Source: Eggerthellaceae bacterium UBA3686
GTDB lineage: Bacteria; Actinomycetota; Coriobacteriia; Coriobacteriales; Eggerthellaceae
Length of the DNA stretch: 30,613 nucleotides
Direction of reading: 5' to 3'
Assembly: GCA_002371495.1 (NCBI GenBank)
Contig: DFIX01000022.1
Span: forward strand, 1 to 30,613
Made by a program: the position numbers and the translations under genes
In this document: one piece after another, positions 23,471-30,613 of the stretch
How positions within the stretch are numbered: the stretch's first letter is position 1
Layout: every line of letters starts with the position of its first letter
The notes under the pieces: generated by a model
The model's input: only the letters and a program-made list of their open reading frames with translations
Told to the model about the DNA's origin: nothing
The model's database searches: none

Positions 23471-24570
23471 GCGGGCTGATGCCCGATGCGTTCGGGCACG
23501 ACCCGTCGGCAACCGCCGCTTTTGCCGCGCTTCCCGAAGTATCGGCTTCCGAAAAACCGCGCAGAAAGCTTAAGGCGGTCGTCGTGGGCGGCGGAACTGG
23601 CGCGCCGGTATCGATTCGAACGCTTCTGTCGATGGGCGTGGCAACAGACGCCGTCGTGGCCATGGCCGATGACGGCGGGTCGACCGGTATATTGCGTGAG
23701 GCGGCGGGGGCGACGGCTCCGGGCGATATCCGCAAGTGCATAACGGCCATGGCGGGCTCGGCCGAGGACCCGCTGACGCAGGCATTCAAGATGCGCTTCG
23801 GATTTGCCGAGAATCATACACTGGGAAACCTCATGCTCTCGGCTCTCGAAGTAACGAGCGGGGGGTTCCCGCAAGCCATACAGATTTGCGAAGAACTCTT
23901 GAACGCGCGGGGGCACGTGTACCCCTCCACGCTCGACCGCGTGACCCTCGTGGCAAAGACCCGCGACGGCAGGCTTCTCGAGGGCCAGGCGGTGGCTAAC
24001 CATTCGCGCACGGCCCTTCGCAAGGTAGCGCTGCAAACCGAAGGTCCGCTCGAGGCCTACGGGCCTGCGCTCGATGCCATTCGTGGTGCCGACATCGTCG
24101 TTCTCGGGCCAGGGTCGCTCTACACCTCTATCATACCGAATCTGCTGGTTCCAGGTGTTGTTCAGGCCATAAGCGACTCGGGAGCGATTGTCGTGTTCGT
24201 GTGCTCACTGGCCGACATGCAAGGGGAAACGCGTGGAATGAGCGCCATAGAGCATTATCAGGCGCTGATGGAGCACGGACTCGGGCACATCGTCGATTTC
24301 ATGCTCGTACACGACGTTTTGCCGAAGACCGGGGAACAGTCAGGCTCGCAAGCCGAGGAGCCCGAGGAAGAGGATTCGTTCGTCCGCAAAGTCAAAATAA
24401 CCGAGGAGGATATCGTCGCAATCGAGGCCGACGGAACGCACGTCATTCTCGCCGACCTGGCAGACGAGCTTCATCCGACCTGGCATGACCCGCAGAAGCT
24501 CAGGCACGCCTTCGCCGAGGTGGTCAGGACGCCGCCACCACCGCGCCATCGTGCCCGCAAATCGCGGTAG
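23467..24570 (+). CDS. yvcK: Gluconeogenesis factor YvcK (CofD-like)
   Basis: YvcK binds UDP-GlcNAc and is needed for growth on gluconeogenic carbon and for proper cell-wall synthesis in Bacillus. The 367-residue protein has the CofD-like fold: VVVGGGTGAPVSIRTLL, VAMADDGGSTGILRE, NHTLGNLMLSALE and ADIVVLGPGSLYTSIIPNLLVPGV. The GTG start at 23467 overlaps the rapZ stop by four bases. The first 35 residues precede the conserved core and are a lineage-type extension. It lies directly between rapZ and whiA, and beside glycolytic genes it may influence. Confidence 0.96.
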   Translation: MSGLMPDAFGHDPSATAAFAALPEVSASEKPRRKLKAVVVGGGTGAPVSIRTLLSMGVATDAVVAMADDGGSTGILREAAGATAPGDIRKCITAMAGSAEDPLTQAFKMRFGFAENHTLGNLMLSALEVTSGGFPQAIQICEELLNARGHVYPSTLDRVTLVAKTRDGRLLEGQAVANHSRTALRKVALQTEGPLEAYGPALDAIRGADIVVLGPGSLYTSIIPNLLVPGVVQAISDSGAIVVFVCSLADMQGETRGMSAIEHYQALMEHGLGHIVDFMLVHDVLPKTGEQSGSQAEEPEEEDSFVRKVKITEEDIVAIEADGTHVILADLADELHPTWHDPQKLRHAFAEVVRTPPPPRHRARKSR

Positions 24571-24586
24571 CGCAGGTGAAGACCTG

Positions 24587-25507
24587 ATGTCATTTAACTC
24601 CGACGTGAAAGACGAGCTCGCGCGCGTCGAGCCCACGTGCTCGCATTGCGAGCGCGCGCTGCTGGCCGCTCTCATCCGCATCGAGGGCACGCTGTTCATA
24701 AGCGGCCAAGGTCGCTACCGCCTCGAGGTCGTCACCGACGCGCCTTCGGTCGCGCGCCTCTCGTGGAGGCTGCTTCACGAAACGTACGGGCTTCGAACCG
24801 AGCTGACTACGCGCAGAAGCGTTCTGCACAAGACGCCGAACTACCTTATCGACGTGCCTGCGCAGGAGGGGCTCGTCGAGGCGCTGCGCGACATGGGGGT
24901 TTTAGGGGATGCGGGGCTGCAGCTCGGAGTTGCGCCCGCGCTCGTGGCCAAGCAGTGCTGTGCCGCAGCTTACCTGCGCGGTGCGTTTCTGGGCAGCGGT
25001 TTCGTAAGCGACCCCCGGGGCGACTTCCATTTCGAGATAACCGTCGAGTCGCGTGAGATGGCAGATGACCTCGTGCGCATCATGGACGAAAAGTCCATAC
25101 GGGCGCGCGTCATGCAGCGCAGGTCGTCGTACGTGGTCTACATAAAATCCGGCGAGGCCATCCTGGAGTTTCTTGCGTATGCGGGTGCGCACCAGAGCGC
25201 GCTTATCATGGAGAACGCCCGCGTCGTGAAGAGCGTGCGAAACGATGTTAACCGCCAGACAAACGCCGAGATGGCAAATCAGAAGAAAGCCGCGTCGGCA
25301 TCGGTCGACCAGATTGTGGCCATGCGAGCCGTGCTCGAGAAGTACGGTCTCGACAAGCTTCCCCCGGCGCTGCGCGAAATCGTGCGTCTGCGCGTGATGT
25401 ATCCCGACGCCACGTTGAAGGAGCTCGGCGAACGCGCGAATCCGCCGCTGTCGAAATCGGCTGTTTACCACCGTATCCGCCGTATTGAGCAGATGGCTAA
25501 AGAGTAG
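24587..25507 (+). CDS. whiA: DNA-binding protein WhiA
   Basis: WhiA is a sporulation and cell-division regulator in Streptomyces and a division/metabolism factor in Bacillus. The 306-residue protein has the two LAGLIDADG-homing-endonuclease-like repeats (AALIRIEGTLF, AAYLRGAFLGSGFVSDP) without endonuclease function. It ends in a helix-turn-helix (LKELGERANPPLSKSAVYHRIRRIEQ). The start at 24587 (MSFNSDVKDEL) matches the family N terminus; the frame is open further upstream inside yvcK, but that part is not homologous. It is the last gene of the rapZ-yvcK-whiA operon, with a separate promoter for gapA after it. Confidence 0.97.
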   Translation: MSFNSDVKDELARVEPTCSHCERALLAALIRIEGTLFISGQGRYRLEVVTDAPSVARLSWRLLHETYGLRTELTTRRSVLHKTPNYLIDVPAQEGLVEALRDMGVLGDAGLQLGVAPALVAKQCCAAAYLRGAFLGSGFVSDPRGDFHFEITVESREMADDLVRIMDEKSIRARVMQRRSSYVVYIKSGEAILEFLAYAGAHQSALIMENARVVKSVRNDVNRQTNAEMANQKKAASASVDQIVAMRAVLEKYGLDKLPPALREIVRLRVMYPDATLKELGERANPPLSKSAVYHRIRRIEQMAKE

Positions 25508-25508
25508 G

Positions 25509-25537
25509 TTACGTTATCAGCTTTAGAGGAGTACAAT
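25509..25537 (+). promoter_or_regulatory. gapA promoter
   Basis: TACAAT (25532-25537) is a good -10, with TTACGT (25509-25514) a weak -35 at 17 bases. The start point would be near 25544, with a leader of about 26 bases holding AAAGGGG before the gapA ATG. Confidence 0.5.
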
Positions 25538-25569
25538 AGCTTGGTCAGTTTTACGAAAGGGGAATAAAT

Positions 25570-26571
25570 ATGACAGTCAAAGTTGGCATCAACGGTTTTG
25601 GTCGTATCGGCCGCCTGGCGTATCGCGCAATGGCCGCTGATCCCGAGATCGAGGTAGTAGCCGTCAACGATCTGGGCGACATTCCCACCATGGCGCACTT
25701 GCTGAAGTACGACTCGGTGCATGGCCGTGCGTTCGACGTCGTCGAGGCTACCGAAGACGGTATCAATGCCGACGGGAAGTTCATCAAGGTGCTCTCTGAG
25801 CGCGAGCCTGGCAACCTGCCCTGGGGTGACCTGGACGTCGACATCGTCGTCGAGTCCACGGGCTTCTTCACCGACGGTACCAAGGCCAAGGCGCATATTG
25901 ACGCTGGCGCCAAGAAGGTGCTCATCTCCGCTCCCGGCAAGAACGTCGACAACACTATCGTCATGGGCGTTAACGACGCTGATTACAACAAGGAGACCGA
26001 CAACATCATCTCCAACGCGTCCTGCACCACTAACTGCCTCGCGCCGTTCGCGAAGGTGCTGCTCGACACGTTCGGCATCAAGCGCGGTTACATGAACACG
26101 ATTCATGCGTTCACCAACGACCAGCGCATCCTCGACCTCCCGCACAAGGACCTGCGTCGCGCCCGCGCTGCATCGCTGTCGATGATTCCGACCACCACCG
26201 GTGCCGCCCGCGCCGTGTCGCTGGTTCTTCCCGAGCTCGCCGGCAAGCTCGACGGCTTCGCGACCCGCGTTCCCACGCCTGACGGATCGATGGTCGACCT
26301 GACGGTCGAGCTCGAGCGCGACGTTACCGTCGAAGAGATCAACGCCGCCATGAAGGCTGCTGCCGAGGGCCCCATGAAGGGTATCCTCGAGTACTGCACC
26401 GACCCGGTCGTCTCGTGCGACATCATCGGCAACCCGCATTCGTCGATCTTCGACGCCGGCCTGACCATGGTGCTCGGCGGCACGGGCAACTTCTGCAAGT
26501 GCATTTCGTGGTACGACAACGAGTGGGGTTATTCCAACCGCGTAAAGGACCTCGTCAAGATCATGCTCTAA
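25570..26571 (+). CDS. gapA: Glyceraldehyde-3-phosphate dehydrogenase, type I
   Basis: GapA oxidises glyceraldehyde-3-phosphate to 1,3-bisphosphoglycerate with NAD. The 333-residue protein begins with the NAD-binding GINGFGRIGR and has SNASCTTNCLAP with catalytic Cys152 and His179 (NTIHAFT). SWYDNEWGYSNR closes the fold. Asp34 in VNDLGD, at the usual adenine-ribose position, favours NAD over NADP. It has its own promoter and a very strong terminator, so it can be expressed apart from pgk and tpiA. Strong codon bias agrees with high expression. Confidence 0.98.
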   Translation: MTVKVGINGFGRIGRLAYRAMAADPEIEVVAVNDLGDIPTMAHLLKYDSVHGRAFDVVEATEDGINADGKFIKVLSEREPGNLPWGDLDVDIVVESTGFFTDGTKAKAHIDAGAKKVLISAPGKNVDNTIVMGVNDADYNKETDNIISNASCTTNCLAPFAKVLLDTFGIKRGYMNTIHAFTNDQRILDLPHKDLRRARAASLSMIPTTTGAARAVSLVLPELAGKLDGFATRVPTPDGSMVDLTVELERDVTVEEINAAMKAAAEGPMKGILEYCTDPVVSCDIIGNPHSSIFDAGLTMVLGGTGNFCKCISWYDNEWGYSNRVKDLVKIML

Positions 26572-26584
26572 ACAAGCAACGGGG

Positions 26585-26619
26585 AAGGGCGCAAGTTAAT
26601 TCGCTTGCGCCCTTTTTTT
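26585..26619 (+). terminator. Intrinsic terminator of gapA
   Basis: GGGCGCAAG (26587-26595) pairs perfectly with CTTGCGCCC (26604-26612), extended by AA/TT, and seven T residues follow. This is the strongest terminator in the window. It separates gapA from pgk. Confidence 0.96.
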
Positions 26620-26740
26620 GGAATAGCGCCGAATCGCGCTTGCAAGACCTATGTTCGCGCGGCCCGCAGGAATCGACGGGCGTTGCGAGATGGTCCGAAG
26701 AAGCGCAAATCGGCGCATAAGTTGACCGAAAGGGAGAATC

Positions 26741-27928
26741 ATGGCAGATATCAAGACGATCGACCAACTGGATGCTGCGGGCAAGCGCGTTCTGGTGCGC
26801 GTCGACTTCAACGTGCCGGTAAAAGACGGCGTCGTCACTGACGACACGCGAATCCGCGCAGCCCTTCCCACCATCACCAAGCTCGTCGAGCAGGGCGCTC
26901 GCGTGATCCTGATGAGCCATCGCGGTCGTCCGTCGGGTACGGGCTTCGAAGAGGAGTTTTCGTTGCGTCCCGCCGCCCTGCACCTCGCCGAGGTTCTGGG
27001 CAAGCCGGTTGCATTCGCGTCGGATATCGCCGGCGAAGACGCTCAGGCCAAGGCTGCGGCGCTGAAGGACGGCGAGATCCTGATCGTCGAGAACCTGCGC
27101 TTCGACAAGCGCGAGAAGAAGAACGACCCCGAGTTCTGCGAAGAGCTCGCCAAGCTCGGCGAGGTCTACGTCAACGATGCATTCGGAACCGCGCACCGCG
27201 CCCATGCTTCCACCGCCGGCGTCGCCAAGCTGCTCCCGGCGTATGCGGGCTACCTGATGCAACGCGAGGTCGGCACGCTCAAGGGCATGCTCGACAATCC
27301 CAAGCGTCCGTTCGTCGCCATTCTGGGCGGTTCTAAGGTCTCTGACAAGATTCAGGTCATCGATGCTCTCATGGATAAATGCGACACGCTGATCATCGGC
27401 GGCGGCATGTGCTTCACTTTCCTGCTCGCGCAGGGTTACGGCGTGGGCACGTCGCTGAAGGAAGAGGACTGGGTCGAGCGCGCTGGCGAGATGCTGAAGA
27501 AAGCCGAAGCCAAGGGTGTAAAGCTCATGCTACCGGTCGACGTCGTGTGCGCCGACAAGTTCGCCGAGGACGCCAACACGGTCACCGTTGGCATCGATGC
27601 AATTCCCGAGGACATGATGGGCCTTGACGTCGGACCCAAGACCGTCGAGGCATACGCAGATGCCATCGCCCAGGCCAAGACCGTCTTCTGGAACGGCCCT
27701 ATGGGCGTCTTCGAGATGGATGCGTTCGCTGCTGGCACCAAGGGCGTTGCCGAGGCCGTAGCGGCTGCCAAGGACGCCGATACCATCATCGGTGGCGGCG
27801 ATAGCGTTGCCGCTGTCAACAAGTTCGACCTGGCAGACCAGATGACGTTTATCTCGACGGGCGGCGGTGCCTCGATGGAGCTCGTCGAAGGCAAGGAGCT
27901 GCCCGGCGTCGTGGCGCTCGAGGGCTAG
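26741..27928 (+). CDS. pgk: Phosphoglycerate kinase
   Basis: Pgk transfers phosphate from 1,3-bisphosphoglycerate to ADP. The 395-residue protein has RVDFNVPVKDG near the N terminus, SHRGRPSG, VYVNDAFGTAHRAHAST, GGSKVSDKI, FWNGPMGVFE, and the C-terminal TGGGASMELVEGKELPGV. AAGGGAG precedes the ATG by five bases. No clear promoter was found in the 121-base gap after the gapA terminator, so it may depend on partial read-through or an atypical promoter. TpiA follows after a hairpin. Confidence 0.98.
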   Translation: MADIKTIDQLDAAGKRVLVRVDFNVPVKDGVVTDDTRIRAALPTITKLVEQGARVILMSHRGRPSGTGFEEEFSLRPAALHLAEVLGKPVAFASDIAGEDAQAKAAALKDGEILIVENLRFDKREKKNDPEFCEELAKLGEVYVNDAFGTAHRAHASTAGVAKLLPAYAGYLMQREVGTLKGMLDNPKRPFVAILGGSKVSDKIQVIDALMDKCDTLIIGGGMCFTFLLAQGYGVGTSLKEEDWVERAGEMLKKAEAKGVKLMLPVDVVCADKFAEDANTVTVGIDAIPEDMMGLDVGPKTVEAYADAIAQAKTVFWNGPMGVFEMDAFAAGTKGVAEAVAAAKDADTIIGGGDSVAAVNKFDLADQMTFISTGGGASMELVEGKELPGVVALEG

Positions 27929-27966
27929 TTCGGGGTTCTTCCGCGCGACCATGCAAATGGGAAGGC

Positions 27967-27997
27967 GTAGCGGGCGCGCTTGCTGTGCGCCCGCTAC
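27967..27997 (+). other. Perfect 11-bp hairpin between pgk and tpiA
   Basis: GTAGCGGGCGC (27967-27977) pairs perfectly with GCGCCCGCTAC (27987-27997) around a nine-base loop. TTGG rather than a T-tract follows. It probably acts as an mRNA-processing or stability element, or a partial terminator, that adjusts tpiA against pgk. Confidence 0.6.
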
Positions 27998-28028
27998 TTG
28001 GTAAACGCACTACAAGAAGGAGAATGCT

Positions 28029-28799
28029 ATGACCCGTAAGAAAATGATGGCGGGCAACTGGAAGATGAACAAGACCATTGGCGAGGCCGTGGCTCTTGCT
28101 CAGGATATCTCAAATCAATACGACGATCGTTGGCCCGATGCCTGCGACGTGGTAGTCTGCCCGCCGTTCGTAGACCTGAAGCCTGCTAAGACCGTTTTCG
28201 AGTTCGACCGCGTCGAGATTTCCGTCGGCGCTCAGAACGTGCATTGGGAGGAATCCGGAGCCTATACTGGCGAAATATCAGTGCCGATGCTGAAGGAAAT
28301 CGGATGCGCATACTGCATCATCGGGCACTCCGAGCGCCGCGGTTACTTCGGCGAAACAAACGAAGACGTCAACAAGAAGGCAAAGGCCCTTATTGCCGGC
28401 CAGATTAAGCCCATCATCTGCGTAGGCGAGTCCCTGGCTGTGCGCGACGAGGGCACGACGCTCGAGTTCGTCTGCGCTCAGGTGCGCGCTGCGTTCGCCG
28501 GCATCGACGCTGGCCTTGCAAAGGAATGCGTTGTCGCTTACGAGCCCATCTGGGCCATCGGAACCGGCCGCACCGCAACTCCCGAGCAGGCGCAGGAAGT
28601 CTGTCAGGCTATTCGCGCGACGCTTGCCGAGATGTACGGCACCGATATCGCCGATGCGATGCGCGTCCTGTACGGCGGCTCGATGAATCCCGGCAACGTT
28701 AAGTTGCTGATTGCCCAGCCCGATATCGACGGCGGCCTTATTGGCGGCGCGGCCCTCAAGGCCGAGTCTTTCGTGCAGCTGATCGAGGCTTGCCTGTAA
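28029..28799 (+). CDS. tpiA: Triosephosphate isomerase
   Basis: TpiA interconverts dihydroxyacetone phosphate and glyceraldehyde-3-phosphate. The 256-residue TIM barrel has AGNWKMNK with catalytic Lys12, GHSERR with His100, and YEPIWAIGTG with Glu172. LYGGSMNPGN and GGLIGGAALKAESF bind phosphate. AAGGAG precedes the ATG. It ends the gapA-pgk-tpiA run, followed by a strong hairpin and then secG. Confidence 0.98.
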   Translation: MTRKKMMAGNWKMNKTIGEAVALAQDISNQYDDRWPDACDVVVCPPFVDLKPAKTVFEFDRVEISVGAQNVHWEESGAYTGEISVPMLKEIGCAYCIIGHSERRGYFGETNEDVNKKAKALIAGQIKPIICVGESLAVRDEGTTLEFVCAQVRAAFAGIDAGLAKECVVAYEPIWAIGTGRTATPEQAQEVCQAIRATLAEMYGTDIADAMRVLYGGSMNPGNVKLLIAQPDIDGGLIGGAALKAESFVQLIEACL

Positions 28800-28836
28800 A
28801 AGGTTGATGCTCGAGGCGTTTCGTCATCGAAATGTA

Positions 28837-28867
28837 CAAGGAGGCGGCTGCCGAGGCCGCCTCCTTG
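28837..28867 (+). terminator. Terminator-like hairpin after tpiA
   Basis: CAAGGAGGCGGC (28837-28848) is the exact complement of GCCGCCTCCTTG (28856-28867), a 12-bp GC-rich stem with a 7-base loop. The following bases (AATTTAGGG) are only weakly T-rich. The 5' arm contains an AAGGAGG Shine-Dalgarno-like sequence, but no gene starts behind it. Confidence 0.7.
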
Positions 28868-29015
28868 AATTTAGGGTTTACTTGTTTCTTTTGCACCAGA
28901 CAAGCGTTGCTCCTGTTCTTTCGACCGAACGGCGCCGTGATGAATCGAGCGCGACACCTCATATTGTACTTGTGTGGAATATGCGGCCAACATGGCGGGT
29001 TGTTGTTTACTTGGG

Positions 29016-29021
29016 TATAAT
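29016..29021 (+). promoter_or_regulatory. -10 element of secG
   Basis: A perfect TATAAT lies 42 bases before the secG GTG; the -35 region is not clear. In the rest of 28868-29063 I see no gene, only AT-richer sequence than the surroundings. Confidence 0.45.
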
Positions 29022-29063
29022 TACGAGCTTGTGGACTAACCTAACAGAAAGTGGAGTGAAACT

Positions 29064-29315
29064 GTGAATCCGCTGCTTGTAATACTTCTTTTACTGCTTC
29101 TTGTATCGGGCGTTGGACTGATTGTCTTCATCTTGCTTCATTCTGGTAAGGGGACGGGCGTTTCCGACATGATCGCCAGCTCTCTGTATGCAAATCAGGG
29201 CACGAGCATCGTCGAGAAGAACCTTGATCGCATCACGGTCATCCTCGGCGTTCTGTTCTTCATCGTTATCGTGGCGTTGATGTTCGTATATCCGCAAGGA
29301 ACTATTCAGTATTAA
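29064..29315 (+). CDS. secG: Preprotein translocase subunit SecG
   Basis: SecG is the small membrane partner of SecYE that assists SecA-driven export. The 83-residue protein has two membrane helices (about 3-25 and 55-78) flanking a short loop with HSGKGTGVSDM, which is typical of the family. The GTG start at 29064 follows GGAG by seven bases. The position behind tpiA is conserved in Actinobacteria and Firmicutes. tRNA-Leu follows with its own promoter. Confidence 0.93.
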   Translation: MNPLLVILLLLLLVSGVGLIVFILLHSGKGTGVSDMIASSLYANQGTSIVEKNLDRITVILGVLFFIVIVALMFVYPQGTIQY

Positions 29316-29324
29316 AATTTTCTC

Positions 29325-29353
29325 TTCACAAGCGCGGGATGTTCGGGTAGAAT
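29325..29353 (+). promoter_or_regulatory. tRNA-Leu promoter
   Basis: TTCACA (29325-29330) and TAGAAT (29348-29353) are separated by exactly 17 bases, with transcription predicted to start near 29360, twenty bases before the tRNA 5' end. Confidence 0.65.
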
Positions 29354-29379
29354 AACGTACGTTGCACGCGCAACAACTC

Positions 29380-29470
29380 GTCGGAGTGGCGGAATTGGCA
29401 GACGCGCTAGCTTGAGGTGCTAGTGCCTATAACCAAGGGCATGCGGGTTCAAGTCCCGCCTCCGACACCA
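29380..29470 (+). tRNA. tRNA-Leu (anticodon GAG)
   Basis: A class II tRNA. Acceptor arm GTCGGAG (29380-29386) pairs with CTCCGAC (29460-29466). The anticodon stem CTAGC/GCTAG encloses loop TTGAGGT with GAG at 29414-29416. The long variable arm (TGCC/GGCA) and T-loop GTTCAAGTC are present. The discriminator A is followed by an encoded CCA (29468-29470). It reads CUC and CUU leucine codons. Confidence 0.97.
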
Positions 29471-29478
29471 AAAGTAAG

Positions 29479-29501
29479 AGGCCGCCTTCGGGCGGCCTTT
29501 C
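29479..29501 (+). terminator. Terminator after tRNA-Leu, probably bidirectional
   Basis: AGGCCGCC (29479-29486) pairs with GGCGGCCT (29491-29498) around a TTCG tetraloop, and TTCT follows. On the minus strand the same stem is followed by CTCTTACTTTT, so it may also end the convergent gene at 29527-30321. Confidence 0.85.
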
Positions 29502-29526
29502 TGCATCTGGCGGTTCTTAGGGCCCA

Positions 29527-30321
29527 TCAGGCTACCAGGAACTTGTATTTCTTCACGCTGAAGAGCGGGACGAAGGGCAACAGTATCGGCACTGTTTTGC
29601 AGTAATGCTGATACTCCGGGTCTTCGCCGTAATTGCGGTCCTGGCGAATTTCGAGACGACGCGCGCCGCTGAACATTATGAAGACGATGAGCACGAGTCC
29701 GATGAGGGCGCAAGCCCACTGCAAAGCTCCCTGATATACCGAGAGCCCCGTTATGAAGGAGCCGAGCCAGAAGATGAGCTCGCCAAGATAGTTTGGACAA
29801 CGCACGAAGCCGAACAGGCCGCTCGATACGAACCGGTACGGATTCTTGCGCTTCGCTGCAGTTTTCTGAAGATCAGAGACCGTCTCGAGGACTAGGCCTA
29901 ACACCATGACGACGAGGCCAACGTAGAGGAAACCGTCAACAGGCGCTCCGTTTTCCAGGCGGAAGAAGAGCGGTATCGTCTGCAGAGTGTAGAGGAGGGC
30001 GCAGCTAACCCAAATCGCGAGCTTGGGTCCGAGCGGCATTGCCTTGCTGCGCTCCATTTCGGGCGAGAGCACTTTGCGGTAGCTGGAGCTTTTCAGCTCG
30101 CGGGCCAAAAGGTAACCTGCCAGCCTAATACCGTAAACGAGGTAGAGGGCGCACATAACAAGCTCTGCGACGCCGATTTGGCCCCAATGGAGGACGGCCA
30201 ACGTCACGCCGATCGCTGCGACCGCCAAGCCGTAGCCAAGCGAGAAGAAATATATGTACATGCGGAAGCCGACTGCACTGAAAATGAAGCTTATGGCAAG
30301 AATGATGAGGTAATTCATCAT
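29527..30321 (-). CDS. DUF1295 / steroid 5-alpha-reductase-like membrane protein
   Basis: A 264-residue integral membrane protein with about six to seven hydrophobic segments. The C-terminal half has the signature of the DUF1295/steroid 5-alpha-reductase superfamily: E-x3-D-xQ (146-152), KNPYRFVSSGLFGFVRCPNYLGE (159-181, usually RHPNY-GE in relatives) and a YGEDPEYQHYCK block near the end. Such proteins reduce lipid or steroid double bonds with NAD(P)H, but many members have no known substrate. The ATG at 30321 is chosen for GGAGG eight bases upstream; an ATG at 30318 is alternative. It is convergent with tRNA-Leu and stands alone behind its own promoter, so context does not reveal the substrate. 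Confidence 0.85.
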   Translation of the reverse strand: MMNYLIILAISFIFSAVGFRMYIYFFSLGYGLAVAAIGVTLAVLHWGQIGVAELVMCALYLVYGIRLAGYLLARELKSSSYRKVLSPEMERSKAMPLGPKLAIWVSCALLYTLQTIPLFFRLENGAPVDGFLYVGLVVMVLGLVLETVSDLQKTAAKRKNPYRFVSSGLFGFVRCPNYLGELIFWLGSFITGLSVYQGALQWACALIGLVLIVFIMFSGARRLEIRQDRNYGEDPEYQHYCKTVPILLPFVPLFSVKKYKFLVA

Positions 30322-30364
30322 GATGAGCCTCCAAAGCGTAACGATAGACATGTCCGATTCATTA

Positions 30365-30394
30365 AGTGTAGTTATTAGAAGCCTTCGTTGGCAA
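30365..30394 (-). promoter_or_regulatory. Promoter of the DUF1295 gene
   Basis: On the minus strand TTGCCA (30394-30389) and TACACT (30370-30365) are separated by 18 bases, starting near 30358, about 37 bases before the ATG. Confidence 0.5.
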
Positions 30395-30525
30395 GTGTTG
30401 TTTGCGATGCGCAGAACTGTTTGTACAGCACTGCTAAAGCTACGGATGAAGAGCGTGAAAACGTGAATTGCGGGATGAAGTTGCGTGATGATGTTATGAA
30501 CTTAAACATTGTCGAAAAAAGTGTT

Positions 30526-30553
30526 TTGACAGAGCGCATGACTCTGCTAAACT
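30526..30553 (+). promoter_or_regulatory. Strong promoter of the downstream tRNA
   Basis: A perfect TTGACA (30526-30531) and TAAACT (30548-30553) are separated by 16 bases. The predicted start near 30560 lies about 31 bases before the tRNA at 30591. Confidence 0.7.
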
Positions 30554-30560
30554 ATCCAAC

Positions 30561-30582
30561 TGCTGACGCGAAAGCGTAAGCA
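30561..30582 (+). other. GAAA-tetraloop hairpin in the tRNA leader
   Basis: TGCT-g-ACGC (30561-30569) pairs with GCGT-a-AGCA (30574-30582), with one G-A mismatch, around a GAAA tetraloop. It forms the first bases of the predicted primary transcript, ahead of the RNase P cleavage site. Confidence 0.45.
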
Positions 30583-30590
30583 CCCAGAGC

Positions 30591-30613
30591 GGGCGTTTAG
30601 CTCAGGGGGAGAG
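30591..30613 (+). tRNA. 5' part of a tRNA, cut by the window end
   Basis: GGGCGTT is read as the acceptor 5' strand, followed by the invariant T8-A9, the D-stem GCTC and the D-loop AGGGGGAGAG. The anticodon is beyond the window. The acceptor resembles tRNA-Val, but the isotype cannot be fixed. Confidence 0.8.

Noticed and set aside
28804..29067. Frames of 87 and 62 codons between tpiA and secG
   Set aside because: They run through a terminator hairpin and the secG promoter region, with composition unlike neighbouring genes.
30388..30579. 63-codon frame before the last tRNA
   Set aside because: It covers the DUF1295 promoter and the tRNA promoter, lacks a good start and shows no family signal.
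1..30613. CRISPR array, insertion sequence or defence system
   Set aside because: No regularly spaced repeats, transposase, restriction enzyme, toxin-antitoxin or retron-like genes were seen; all long genes are housekeeping or simple membrane proteins.

Overview
The window reads as ordinary chromosome of a moderately high-GC anaerobic actinomycete, most likely class Coriobacteriia (Eggerthellaceae-like). Three things point there. The block uvrC-rapZ-yvcK-whiA-gap-pgk-tpiA-secG is the classic actinobacterial order. A short DprA lies beside YifB/ComM, YraN and RNase HII. A large pyruvate phosphate dikinase is present. No phage, transposase, CRISPR array or rRNA is visible. This assignment is inferred from gene content and order, not from a database search.

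Layout. 78-3674: a DUF4956 membrane protein and ppdK. 3732-6198: a palindromic element, mnmA and cysK on the minus strand, and between them an unassigned stretch with a strong RNA-like secondary structure. 6389-8454: mtnA and the azlCD amino-acid exporter. 8642-16482: rplS, rnhB, yraN, comM, dprA, a DUF4352 membrane protein, trmFO and xerC. This resembles the conserved rplS...rnhB...dprA-topA-trmFO-xerC neighbourhood of Gram-positives, but topA is absent from its usual place. 16505-22430: uvrA with a near-consensus SOS box, an unknown membrane-anchored protein and uvrC. 22517-29315: rapZ-yvcK-whiA, then the lower-glycolysis genes gapA, pgk and tpiA, then secG. 29380-30613: tRNA-Leu(GAG), a steroid-5-alpha-reductase-like membrane protein on the minus strand, and the first bases of a second tRNA behind a strong promoter.

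How the genes work together. PpdK, GapA, Pgk and TpiA cover triose and PEP/pyruvate interconversion, and YvcK and RapZ are carbon and cell-envelope regulators beside them. UvrA and UvrC are two of the three nucleotide-excision-repair proteins. MnmA and TrmFO modify tRNA. ComM and DprA handle incoming single-stranded DNA. CysK and MtnA act in sulfur metabolism and diverge from a shared promoter region.

Most notable observations: (i) a ~160-nt element at 4952-5111 with three long complementary segments, two forming one rod and the third a potential pseudoknot, and with G-U pairs that favour the plus strand; (ii) start codons directly behind -10 hexamers, suggesting leaderless mRNAs (the 19653 gene, azlC, perhaps mnmA); (iii) an altered cysteine pattern in the UvrC cluster region; (iv) replacement of topA by a DUF4352 gene; (v) a Ser/Ala-rich low-complexity tract that seems to interrupt a folded domain in the 19653 protein. 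Everything else is conserved housekeeping sequence.
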